Below are positions 42,882 to 51,776 of a stretch of DNA of 64,000 nucleotides, piece after piece. The stretch is from JAKFWF01 sp031429105 (GTDB lineage Bacteria; Pseudomonadota; Alphaproteobacteria; Rhizobiales; Hyphomicrobiaceae). The position numbers and the translations under genes are program-made. Each line of letters starts with the position of its first letter. The first letter of the stretch is position 1. The notes below the pieces were generated by a model. That model did not search any database and had not been told where the DNA came from. It saw nothing but the letters and a program-made list of their open reading frames with translations. The stretch covers positions 20,894-84,893 of the forward strand of contig JANOYV010000090.1 of NCBI GenBank assembly GCA_031429105.1, read 5' to 3'.

Positions 42882-44108
42882 TTATATCGTGCGTCGCGCG
42901 ACCATGTGCGCGACAAACAGCCCACTCAGACCAATGCCGCTTAGAACAATCCACGGCACGACCATGGCAGATAAGGCATCGGCACGTGAAAAAATCGAGG
43001 CATAAGCCTCCAAGGCCCAGGTGTTTGGCGTCACCCATCCCAACGCCTGAACAGGCGGCGGCATCAGATAACGCGGCACCATGCTGCCGCCAACCGCAGA
43101 CACCACCAGGATTAACATTTGTCCGAGCGTTTGGGCTTGCTGCTTTGATCGACACATTGTGACAAACGCCATGGCAAGACCGCTGGCCGCCAACGCAGCC
43201 GTCAGTGATGTCACCGTCCATGGACCAATATGCTGCCCCAGGGCCACACCGAACACGAACCAAGCCACGAGATAAATCACCAGCACCTGCAGAAATCCCT
43301 GCAGAATTAGAAACAGGAACTTGCCATCAATCAAAACCCCGACGCCGCCAGGGCTCGACGCTAGCCGGTCGAGCAGGCCACTTTCTCGTTCTTCGAGAAA
43401 GCTCATGGCGCCTGTTAGAGCCGAGAATAGCAAAAACAGCATGGCGACACCGCCAGCATAGTAGGTCACGGCGGGTGCTGCCTCCACACGGGCGACCGCA
43501 TCAAGCCGTTCAAACAGCTTATCTAACCGAAAGCCTTGCGGATCGGCTTTGGCATTGGGCGCGCGCATCGCCTCCAAGCCCTTTTGCATACGCACTTTCT
43601 GTTCGGCACTGAACGGGGCAATTTTTCGATCAATGAGATCCCCAATACTACGAACGGCAGCATCGGGAAGTGCTGCAAAATAGGCTTTTTGGAGCGCCCC
43701 TTGCAGCATCGTCACGGCGATCTCGCGGCCAGGATCACCGACAAGCACGAGTGGGGGCGCGCCTTCGGCGCCTAAATCGTCCAAGGGGCGGCCGTCACGA
43801 CGAATGATCAAGCCGACATCGGCCTCTCCTTGGCGCACCATTTCTTGAATCTTTTCGGCAGATTGAATCAATCCACCAACTTGGGAGAGGCGGGGATCGG
43901 CCAGTAGCTGGTCCGACAACCGCTTTGACGTCGCATCGGCCCGCAAATCCGCAATTGCCAATCGCAGATGCAAGTCGCCGCCGCTGGCGCCAGCAAAAAT
44001 ATTGGCAAAGATCACGAACACGATTCCGGGCAACAAAAAGCCCATGGCCAGTGCCGCGCGGTCTCGCATCAGACTGAGCGCCATGACCTTGAAGACAGCG
44101 AAACGCAT
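42882..44108 (-). CDS. ABC-2 type transporter permease
   Basis: A 408-residue membrane protein with one N-terminal helix (LAMGFLLPGIVFVIFANIFAG), a large extracytoplasmic domain (about residues 45-215) and five or six C-terminal helices, the layout of YhhJ-type ABC-2 exporters. FLEERESGLLDRLASSPGG is the typical coupling segment after the second helix. It starts immediately after the ATPase stop (no intervening base) and ends seven bases before crtW. Its substrate is unknown; the position suggests a role in moving carotenoids or a linked lipid, which is inference only. Confidence 0.88.
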   Translation of the reverse strand: MRFAVFKVMALSLMRDRAALAMGFLLPGIVFVIFANIFAGASGGDLHLRLAIADLRADATSKRLSDQLLADPRLSQVGGLIQSAEKIQEMVRQGEADVGLIIRRDGRPLDDLGAEGAPPLVLVGDPGREIAVTMLQGALQKAYFAALPDAAVRSIGDLIDRKIAPFSAEQKVRMQKGLEAMRAPNAKADPQGFRLDKLFERLDAVARVEAAPAVTYYAGGVAMLFLLFSALTGAMSFLEERESGLLDRLASSPGGVGVLIDGKFLFLILQGFLQVLVIYLVAWFVFGVALGQHIGPWTVTSLTAALAASGLAMAFVTMCRSKQQAQTLGQMLILVVSAVGGSMVPRYLMPPPVQALGWVTPNTWALEAYASIFSRADALSAMVVPWIVLSGIGLSGLFVAHMVARRTI

Positions 44109-45074
44109 CTACGATGCCTTTCGCGCGTTACTGACGAACAGATGGAGCAGCGCGGTAAGATCGGGTTGGCGGACATGCACCTGTTCGATGATAGCACCCG
44201 CGCTCATCGCTGTACCGATGATTCCGTCAAAGCTGGCGCTGGTTCCATGCACCATACCGGTCCAAGTCGAACTGCCCTGTGATCGTGCGAGCCCTGCGAC
44301 CGCAAGTGCATCGACCACATCGGGGTGACGCTGGATCGCACGTGGACACAGCGAGAGCGTCAATTGACGCCGCCCCTGGAACAGCTCTGCAATGAGTTCA
44401 CGCGGTCGCCCTTCAACCTTGACGACACCGTTGACCATCACCGCCACGCGGTCGGCCAACGCCTCCGCTTCGTCCATGTCGTGCGTCGTCAATAGTATTC
44501 CAAGACCGCTCAATCGCAGGTCGCGCAACAACTGCGTGAGACCCGCGCGCGCCTCGTAGTCGAGCCCCACCGTCGGCTCGTCAAGCACCAGGATTTTTGG
44601 ATTGTGCATGAGGGCAGCAGCAATGTTGATGCGACGGCGCATGCCTCCCGACAACGAGCCAACACGGTCTTTGGCGCGCGCGCTCAGCCCCACCTTTGCC
44701 AATGTCGCTAGGGCCAATCTCGATATGTTCGGCGTTTTGACGCCCATCAGCCGACCAAATGCTTCAAGATTTTCCGAAGCGGTCAATTTCTCGAATAACG
44801 CGATGTGTTGGGGAACAATGCCACAGATACGACTGGCATCTGGCTCCGCAGCCGGGTCCAAACCGCCGACAAGGATCGAACCGCTGTCCAGTTTCAACCG
44901 CCCCGACATCGCCTTGACGAGGGTCGATTTGCCAGCCCCGTTGGGGCCCAGCAGCACCAGAATTTCGCCAGCGTGAAGCGATAAGGTAAGACCTTGTAGA
45001 ACCAACCGTTCGCCGTAGGAGCTGCACGCCGATTCCATCTGCAAAAGTGGCGGCGATGGCGGCGTGTCACGCAT
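44109..45074 (-). CDS. ABC transporter ATP-binding protein (ABC-2 exporter type)
   Basis: A 321-residue ATPase with Walker A GPNGAGKST, signature LSGGMRRRI, Walker B ILVLDEPTVGLD and the H-loop TTHDMDEAE. The C-terminal 90 residues form the extra domain typical of DrrA/NatA-like drug and lipid exporters. Its start overlaps the crtE stop by eight bases and its stop abuts the permease start, so it is translated as part of the crtE-ABC-crtW operon. It should energise the adjacent permease as a homodimer. Confidence 0.93.
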   Translation of the reverse strand: MRDTPPSPPLLQMESACSSYGERLVLQGLTLSLHAGEILVLLGPNGAGKSTLVKAMSGRLKLDSGSILVGGLDPAAEPDASRICGIVPQHIALFEKLTASENLEAFGRLMGVKTPNISRLALATLAKVGLSARAKDRVGSLSGGMRRRINIAAALMHNPKILVLDEPTVGLDYEARAGLTQLLRDLRLSGLGILLTTHDMDEAEALADRVAVMVNGVVKVEGRPRELIAELFQGRRQLTLSLCPRAIQRHPDVVDALAVAGLARSQGSSTWTGMVHGTSASFDGIIGTAMSAGAIIEQVHVRQPDLTALLHLFVSNARKAS

Positions 45075-45999
45075 CGGGCTCTAACCTTGTGGGTAGCCCA
45101 AGCGGACCGCGCATCAAGGCTGTCAGTCCAGCGACGTAGCCGACTAGCATTCCATCACCGGCTGCTAAATCTGGAACGTGTGAAAGTGCTGCCTGCATTT
45201 GGGCATCGGCTTGTGCCAACGCTGCCTCAAATCCAATGAGCTTTACTAATGTCGCCTTATCGCCGTCGCGTCCGGTATCCTTGCCAACGACTGTACTGGC
45301 AGCGCTGACATCCAAAAGGTCATCGTAACCTTGGAAGGCCAGACCAAGATTCATGCCGAAGGCTTGCATGGCAGCGCGTCGATCTCTGCGCCCAGCAACG
45401 ACCGCACCAATCTCCGTCGCAGCGGCAAACAACGCGCCAGTCTTGCGCGCATGTATCCAAGTAACGCCATCGGCCCCGGTCAGTTCAATCCCGTGCAAAT
45501 CCCCCTCCTGTCCACCCGTCAAGCCATCGGTCCCGATTGAGCGGGCCAGAATCGATACGGCTTGAACACGGCGGTCTGGCGGCAGCGACGCGTCATCCGA
45601 AATCACTCCGAAGCCGCGATTCATGAGCGCAATGGCGGCCAGAACCGCCGTCGCCTCGCCAAAGGCACGGTGGCAGGTCGGCAAGCCCCGCCTGAGAGCG
45701 GCATCGTCCATGGCAGGTAAATCATCGAGGATCAACGACGACGCGTGCACCATTTCTAGTGCACAAGCGGCATCGAGTGCGTCATGGGCACCGCCTCCGA
45801 AGTGACCCGCTGTCAAAATTGTCAGAATCGCGCGCGCACGTTTGGCCGGCGCTAAAAGCGAATGACGCATCGCGTCTGCAAGCCGCCGGGGTGCCGGGCC
45901 GCCTGGCGTAAGTGCGTCCAGCCGACATTCAACGAGCGCCCGCAAGGTCGCCAACTTGGCCTCAAATCCTGGATCAGGAGAAGAAAAGCACGCAGTCAT
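45067..45999 (-). CDS. crtE: Geranylgeranyl diphosphate synthase
   Basis: A 310-residue trans-isoprenyl diphosphate synthase that supplies C20 diphosphate to CrtB. The first aspartate-rich motif is in LILDDLPAMDDAALRRG and the second in YDDLLDV. The adjacent CrtB and CrtI support C20 product, although chain length cannot be read reliably from the sequence alone and farnesyl synthase is the main alternative. The ATG at 45999 gives MTACFSS. It is the first gene of the reverse-strand crtE-ABC-ABC-crtW operon and divergent from crtI. Confidence 0.92.
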   Translation of the reverse strand: MTACFSSPDPGFEAKLATLRALVECRLDALTPGGPAPRRLADAMRHSLLAPAKRARAILTILTAGHFGGGAHDALDAACALEMVHASSLILDDLPAMDDAALRRGLPTCHRAFGEATAVLAAIALMNRGFGVISDDASLPPDRRVQAVSILARSIGTDGLTGGQEGDLHGIELTGADGVTWIHARKTGALFAAATEIGAVVAGRRDRRAAMQAFGMNLGLAFQGYDDLLDVSAASTVVGKDTGRDGDKATLVKLIGFEAALAQADAQMQAALSHVPDLAAGDGMLVGYVAGLTALMRGPLGLPTRLEPDA

Positions 46000-46181
46000 G
46001 CGATTGGTCGCGGCCCCCTGGTTACGCTTTGGCGTTGACGGCATCCAGAGCATGCGGCTTTGTCCTCCGCAAGTGTCTCAACGCCACCATGCCGGTGGTA
46101 TGCGTCACGCGGTTTTTCTTCAGGAAGTGTTGGCTTCCCGTCGTTGGCCGACAACTTTGAATTTAGCGAGAGCATAACGTC

Positions 46182-47696
46182 ATGCAAAAAAGTGTTGCAA
46201 AGCCAGGAAAGTCCGCACCATCCGCCGTCGTCATCGGCGCGGGATTTGGCGGCATTGCTGCAGCACTTCGACTAGCAGCCAAGGGCTATACTGTCACCTT
46301 GCTGGAACGGGGCGACAAACTTGGTGGGCGCGCCCAGGTTTTTGAGAAAGACGGCTTCCGCCATGATGCCGGTCCAACCGTCATCACGGCGCCGTTTCTG
46401 TTCGACGAGCTGTTTCAACTGTTCGGAAAGAAGCGCGAAGATTACGTGACCTTCGTGCCGCTATCACCCTGGTACCGGTTCTACTACCAGGACGGCACGA
46501 CATTCGACTACGGCGGTACTGTCGAAGATACGCTCGCCGAAATCCGCAAAATCGAGCCGAAGGATGCGGATGGCTACATGCGCATGGTCGAACACAGCCG
46601 GAAGCTCTATGACAAGGGCTTTACCGAGTTAGCCGACCAGCCGTTCCATAAGCTTGCGACCATGCTCAAGCAAATCCCGACGCTGGGCACCTTGCGCGCT
46701 GATCGTAGCGTTTGGGATGTGGTGTGCCACTATCTGTCGCACCCGAAGTTACGGGAAGCCTTCTCGATCCAACCGCTGTTGGTTGGCGGCAGTCCGTTCG
46801 ACACAACGTCGATTTATGGCCTGATCCACTATTTGGAGCGCCGCTGGGGTGTGTTTTTCACCTTGGGGGGGACTGGCGCGCTGGTCGCTGGCTTGGGCAA
46901 GTTGATGGTCGAGGAGGGTGTGAACATCCGCTTCAACGCGACTGTCGATCAGATCGAGTTGGCAGGGCGCAAAGCAACCGGCGTGCGACTTTCCGACGGC
47001 GAAGTCGTTAGGGCCGATGTCGTCGTTTCGAACGCTGATCCCATGCACATGTACCGCGAGATGCTGCCCGACAAAGCGCTGTCGGTTGCAACAAAGATGA
47101 AACGCAAGTCGAAGCTGTCGATGGGTCTCTACGTGCTCTATTTTGGCACCAAGCGGCAGTACCCTGGCGTTGCCCACCACACCATCTGGCTGGGCCCGCG
47201 CTATAAGGAATTGCTCGACGATATCTTCCACAAGAAGATCATGCCGGATGATTTCTCGCTCTACGTGCACCGGCCAACGGCAACCGATCCGAGTTTTGCA
47301 CCAGAGGGATGCGACAGCTTCTATGTGCTGTGTCCGGTACCCAACACCCAAGGCAAACTCGATTGGTCGGTCGAAGGGCCGAAGCTGCGTAGTCGGATCG
47401 TAGCTGAACTCGAACGCACAATGCTGCCCGGCCTAAAGGACACGATCACGGCTGACTTCTTCATGACGCCGGCTGACTTCGAAACCAAGTATTTAAGCTT
47501 TGGCGGCGCCGGCTTCTCAATCGCCCCCTACTTCTCGCAATCGGCCTGGTTCCGCTTCCACAACAAATCCGAGAGCATCGAAGGGTTGTACCTGGTCGGA
47601 GCTGGCACGCATCCAGGGGCCGGATTGCCGGGCGTCGTCTGCTCGGCGAAAGTCATCGACAAACTGATCCCGGCGGTCTCTGCAAACGCCGCGTAG
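46182..47696 (+). CDS. crtI: Phytoene desaturase (lycopene-forming)
   Basis: CrtI performs the four-step desaturation of phytoene to lycopene. The 504-residue flavoprotein has the FAD-binding VIGAGFGGIAAALRLA at about residues 17-32, LGGRAQVFEKDGFRHDAGPT, and the C-terminal signature YLVGAGTHPGAGLPGV. Length and order match bacterial CrtI. The ATG at 46182 follows the divergent control region shared with crtE. Three-step neurosporene-forming activity is possible but unlikely with a CrtY partner. Confidence 0.95.
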   Translation: MQKSVAKPGKSAPSAVVIGAGFGGIAAALRLAAKGYTVTLLERGDKLGGRAQVFEKDGFRHDAGPTVITAPFLFDELFQLFGKKREDYVTFVPLSPWYRFYYQDGTTFDYGGTVEDTLAEIRKIEPKDADGYMRMVEHSRKLYDKGFTELADQPFHKLATMLKQIPTLGTLRADRSVWDVVCHYLSHPKLREAFSIQPLLVGGSPFDTTSIYGLIHYLERRWGVFFTLGGTGALVAGLGKLMVEEGVNIRFNATVDQIELAGRKATGVRLSDGEVVRADVVVSNADPMHMYREMLPDKALSVATKMKRKSKLSMGLYVLYFGTKRQYPGVAHHTIWLGPRYKELLDDIFHKKIMPDDFSLYVHRPTATDPSFAPEGCDSFYVLCPVPNTQGKLDWSVEGPKLRSRIVAELERTMLPGLKDTITADFFMTPADFETKYLSFGGAGFSIAPYFSQSAWFRFHNKSESIEGLYLVGAGTHPGAGLPGVVCSAKVIDKLIPAVSANAA

Positions 47697-47790
47697 CTGA
47701 TCCGTTCAGTCTGTGTCTTGCTCCGTCCGCAAACTTATCCGATAGACAGTCTGCATTTGGGAGCGCGAGATTGGCCCTCCGCGGGGATCG

Positions 47791-48711
47791 ATGGCGCTCT
47801 TTCTCGACATATTGACCGAGGTTACGCTGCCGATCATTACATTGGTAGCCCTTGGCTATCTCCTGCAGTCGCGCTTAAAGCTCGATATCGGTACGCTCAA
47901 CCGCGTCCAGGTTTACGTGGTTATGCCAGCCTTTTTGGTCCACTTCCTGGCGACCGGAAAGCAGCCAATCTCAGTTGTATGGCCGGTGTTTTATTTCGGC
48001 ATCGTACAGTTCTTATTTCTGATCCCGATCGGATGGTTGGTGGTGATCATCTTGCGGCAACGCGCGTCGCTCGGTCCCATGATGGGACTGGGCACAGCCT
48101 ACGCCAATGTCGGGTTCTTCGGCATTCCCGTTACGCAGCTGGCTTTCGGCCAGGAATACCTCATCTACCAGTCGGTTATGACAGCGCTGATGTCGGTCCT
48201 GGTGTGCACGGTCGGCGTCTGGTTGTTGGCCCCCACCGGCAAAGGTAGTGGGCTAGCAAAACTAAAAACGGCATTCGAAACGCCACTGATCCCTTCGGTC
48301 GTTCTCGGGCTGTCCCTGCGTGGTTTTGAAGTCGAACTGCCAGTTGTCGTTGCTCAACCGATGCAATTCCTTGGAACGATCTTTACGCCGCTCGCACTTT
48401 ACACCTTGGGCGCACAGGTTGCGGCCTCGAAGATCCTGAAGATTGAATGGATCCCACAAATCCTCATCCTGCTGCTGAAATTCATTGTTGCCCCCGTCTT
48501 CACGTGGTGGGTGTGCTGGTTCATGGAATTTCCACGCGACGTCTCGAACGTCCTCGTCGTGGCCGCCGCCACCCCAGTCGGCGTTTTGATCACGATTTTT
48601 GCGGCAGAGTACAAGAATGAGAGCGACTTCATCTCGACGGCGGTTGTGATCTCGACGGCGTTATCGCCATTGTTCGTGACCGGATGGATCCTGCTAACGC
48701 GGATCTACTGA
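47791..48711 (+). CDS. AEC-family (auxin efflux carrier-like) transporter
   Basis: A 306-residue inner-membrane carrier with about 10 helices in two halves, recognisable by TLVALGYLLQSRLKLD at the start, AYANVGFFGIPVTQLAFG in the middle and TPVGVLITIFAAEYKNE near the end. Bacterial members move dicarboxylates such as malate or malonate, or other organic acids. GGGGATCG precedes the ATG. The last seven bases overlap the convergent molybdoenzyme gene. Substrate unknown. Confidence 0.87.
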   Translation: MALFLDILTEVTLPIITLVALGYLLQSRLKLDIGTLNRVQVYVVMPAFLVHFLATGKQPISVVWPVFYFGIVQFLFLIPIGWLVVIILRQRASLGPMMGLGTAYANVGFFGIPVTQLAFGQEYLIYQSVMTALMSVLVCTVGVWLLAPTGKGSGLAKLKTAFETPLIPSVVLGLSLRGFEVELPVVVAQPMQFLGTIFTPLALYTLGAQVAASKILKIEWIPQILILLLKFIVAPVFTWWVCWFMEFPRDVSNVLVVAAATPVGVLITIFAAEYKNESDFISTAVVISTALSPLFVTGWILLTRIY

Positions 48712-51551
48712 GCGATCCGCTCAAACCGAGGCCAGGTTTCCTTGGCCTCTTCCGGCTTGGCCTTTTCGATCCTAACCCGCAGATCGTACCACGCGGCTTG
48801 GCCCGTCACCGGGTCCGAATTCGAGAAGCGATAGCCGCCCTCGCGTACCGGTAAAAGTTCACCGATGAGGTGGTTCAGCAAGAACCCCTTGGTTGCTTCG
48901 GGTGCCTTCGGATCAAGTCCCCAAGCGCCTGATCGCTTGCCGATCGCGTTCCACGTCCAAACCGTGTCCGGGTTGACGCCGTCAATCAGGCGCACCTGGG
49001 CGCGCACGCGACCAATCGGGCTGATTACCCAGGCCCAATCATCATCTTTGAGATCAAGTGTTCCGGCACGTGACCGATGGATATAGAGCCGGTTCTCGGC
49101 CGTGATCTGCCGCAACCATGCGTTCTGCGATCCCCACGAATGGTACATGTGCATCGGTCGTTGCGTGAGTGCGTACATGGGGAATTCTTCTTGTGGCGCA
49201 CGGCGCGCGCCCTCCACTTCGCGCAGAGCGGCCGGCTCTCCGGAGGAGAGTCGCTCTGCGCAATAGAAAAATGGAATCGGATCGAAGTACGTCTCGATGC
49301 GCGCTCGATGTGTGTCCGGCGGTTGAATTGCCCCATGACCACGCGCCGCCAACCGGAACTTCTGCAACGGCTCCAGATAAAGCTGGAAAATGATCGGATC
49401 GGCTGCGCCGATGAAACCGACCGACTTCGCCCATTCGAGATAGCTCTTGTTGGCATGTTTGTAGAAACGTTGATCGTCATCGAGGTGGTGCTGGTGAAAT
49501 GCACCATTGGCGATGTACTCGTCCAACTGCTTGGGATTAACTGCGCCCTTGCCGTAACTCTTGCCATCTAGCCCGCGAAACCCAGCCAAAGGTCCGATGC
49601 CCGGCGCGCGCTCGTGGTTGACGATGTAGTCGGGATAGCCACCCGGAAACTTTGGCGCGCCGTCTGGCGTGACGAAGCCCGGCAACTTCAAACGCGCCGC
49701 TAGATCGATCAGTACACTCTGAAAGGCGCGGACGTCGCGGTCGGGTTCGACGACTGGATGGCGAATTGAATCAGCTGCAGCATCCGGGTCCGAAATCGGA
49801 CGATCAAGGACCGAGATACAATCCCAACGCTCAAGGTAGGTCGTGTCCGGTAGGATCAGGTCTGCATAAGCCACCATCTCGGAGTTGTAGGCGTCCGAGT
49901 AGATTATCTTAGGGATTTTGTACGCCCCGGTCGTCGGATCGGTCTCGGTCAAGTGGCGCAGCACAGCTGGAATATTCATCGACGAATTCCAGCTCATGTT
50001 CGCCATGTACATGAACAGCACATCGACCGGATACGGATCGGCGTTGGCCGCATTGGTGATGACCATGTGCATTAGGCCGTGCGCTGCGATCGGCGCATCC
50101 CACGAGTAGGCCTTGTCTATGCGCTCCGGATTGCCAGCCGCGTCGACAAGTAGGTCTTCCGGTCCGGTCGTGAAGCCCAATGGTGCACCAGTCAGTGGCG
50201 TCATCGGCCGAACCGTCCCATGCTTGCCGGCCGGGCGGTTCGGCGGCGGCGTTGGACGTGGAAACGGCGGCTTATAACGGAAGCCGCCGGGGCAATCGAT
50301 GCTCCCTAAGATGATCTGTAAAATGTGGATCATCCGGCACGTCTGGAAGCCGTTTGCATGGGCCGAGATGCCCCGCATCGCGTGCATCGAGACCGGGCGA
50401 CCGGTCGTCTTTTCGTGACGACGTCCGTGGGTGTCGGTCCACGGGATATCGAGTTCAATCTGCTGTTTGAACGCTGCATCTGCAAGCTCAGCTGCAATCC
50501 GGCGGATCGTGGCGGCTGGAATGCCGGTCGCAGCCTCGGCTTTTTCAGGGGCATATTCGGCGCCAAGATACCGCTCGGCGATTAGCTGGAACGAGGGCTT
50601 GGCTGTGCGCCCATCGGCAAGTTTGAATGCACCCACCAAAGCTGGCGAAATATCCGGCAGCGTCGCATCGGTTAGCGTGCCAGTTGATTTATCGAAGCAC
50701 AGCGGTTTGCCGCTGGCATCGCGTGCGATCAGGCCTGCGTCGGCATCGGCCCCATCTTCAATGACGAGCCAAGGCGCGTTGGTGTAGCGAGCGAGATAAT
50801 CGAGATCGACGCTCTGGGTCGTCAACAGCTCGTGGATGAGGCTTGCCACGAACATTCCATCTGAACCGGGGCGAATGCCGATCCACTCGTCTGCGATGGC
50901 GTTGTAGCCAGTGCGGATCGGGTTGATCGATACCACCTTCACGCCCCGTTCTTTCAAGCGGCCCAGCGCTGCCTTGATCGGGTTCGAGGCGTGGTCTTCG
51001 GCGACGCCAAACAACATGAAATACTTGGTGCGCTCCCAATCGGGCTCGCCGAACTCCCAGAACGAGCCACCGAACGTGTAGAGCCCCGCCGCCGCCATGT
51101 TGACCGAACAGAAGCCGCCGTGCGCTGCAAAATTCGGCGTGCCGAACTGCTGGGCAAACCACCCGGTCAGCGCCTGACTTTGGTCGCGACCAGTGAAAAA
51201 AGCGAGCTTCTTAGGATCATTTTTGCGGATGTCGCCGAGCCAATCGGCAGCAAGCGCCAGCGCCTCATCCCAACCAATTGCTTCGAATTCGCCCGAGCCG
51301 CGCGGGCCAACACGCTTCATCGGTCCGGTGAGGCGAGCTGGCGAATAGTGCTGCATGATACCAGCCGCACCCTTGCCGCACAGCACACCCTTGTTCACCG
51401 GGTGATCGCGATGGCCCTCGATGTAGCGAACTCGCCCATCTTTCAAGTGAACTTTGATGCCGCAGCGGCACGCACACATGTAGCAGGTGGTGCATTTGAC
51501 TTCGTCGCCGATCGGAGTCGACAACGCGATGACAGGGTCAATGGTCTTCAA
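48705..51551 (-). CDS. Molybdopterin oxidoreductase catalytic subunit (SoeA-like, orphan)
   Basis: A 948-residue member of the complex iron-sulfur molybdoenzyme family with no Tat or Sec signal, hence probably cytoplasmic. The N-terminal [4Fe-4S] site is Cys23, Cys26, Cys30 and Cys58 (CYMCACRC, then VLCGKG). Cys148 in HGGFCSVN is a likely Mo ligand. Two molybdopterin-binding domains follow, the C-terminal one around LDLKDDDWAWVISPIGRVRA. The sequence resembles what I recall of SoeA, the cytoplasmic sulfite dehydrogenase subunit, but soeB and soeC are absent on either side, so electron partner and substrate are open. The start is a TTG at 51551. It is divergent from tctC. Confidence 0.82.
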   Translation of the reverse strand: MKTIDPVIALSTPIGDEVKCTTCYMCACRCGIKVHLKDGRVRYIEGHRDHPVNKGVLCGKGAAGIMQHYSPARLTGPMKRVGPRGSGEFEAIGWDEALALAADWLGDIRKNDPKKLAFFTGRDQSQALTGWFAQQFGTPNFAAHGGFCSVNMAAAGLYTFGGSFWEFGEPDWERTKYFMLFGVAEDHASNPIKAALGRLKERGVKVVSINPIRTGYNAIADEWIGIRPGSDGMFVASLIHELLTTQSVDLDYLARYTNAPWLVIEDGADADAGLIARDASGKPLCFDKSTGTLTDATLPDISPALVGAFKLADGRTAKPSFQLIAERYLGAEYAPEKAEAATGIPAATIRRIAAELADAAFKQQIELDIPWTDTHGRRHEKTTGRPVSMHAMRGISAHANGFQTCRMIHILQIILGSIDCPGGFRYKPPFPRPTPPPNRPAGKHGTVRPMTPLTGAPLGFTTGPEDLLVDAAGNPERIDKAYSWDAPIAAHGLMHMVITNAANADPYPVDVLFMYMANMSWNSSMNIPAVLRHLTETDPTTGAYKIPKIIYSDAYNSEMVAYADLILPDTTYLERWDCISVLDRPISDPDAAADSIRHPVVEPDRDVRAFQSVLIDLAARLKLPGFVTPDGAPKFPGGYPDYIVNHERAPGIGPLAGFRGLDGKSYGKGAVNPKQLDEYIANGAFHQHHLDDDQRFYKHANKSYLEWAKSVGFIGAADPIIFQLYLEPLQKFRLAARGHGAIQPPDTHRARIETYFDPIPFFYCAERLSSGEPAALREVEGARRAPQEEFPMYALTQRPMHMYHSWGSQNAWLRQITAENRLYIHRSRAGTLDLKDDDWAWVISPIGRVRAQVRLIDGVNPDTVWTWNAIGKRSGAWGLDPKAPEATKGFLLNHLIGELLPVREGGYRFSNSDPVTGQAAWYDLRVRIEKAKPEEAKETWPRFERIAQ

Positions 51552-51776
51552 CGCGTCAGTACCTCAAGCGATCTAAGGGGGGCAAAAGCGCATACGATTG
51601 CGGTTCCCACTGGCAAAGTCTGCCACCGCAGTCCAAGCGCAACAACTGGTTTGTTTGATCGATCCGGTCGACAAGAGCAGGACCGGCATGAACGCTACCG
51701 ATCGAATAGACAATCAGCATCAGCTAATGCCATAACGGGGCAGCTAACAATCCAGAAAAACTCTAAATATGGGGAA

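Noticed and set aside
50991..51776. A long forward extension of the tctC reading frame
   Set aside because: Most of it is antisense to the molybdoenzyme gene. The Tat-like signal peptide and family homology begin at 51777.
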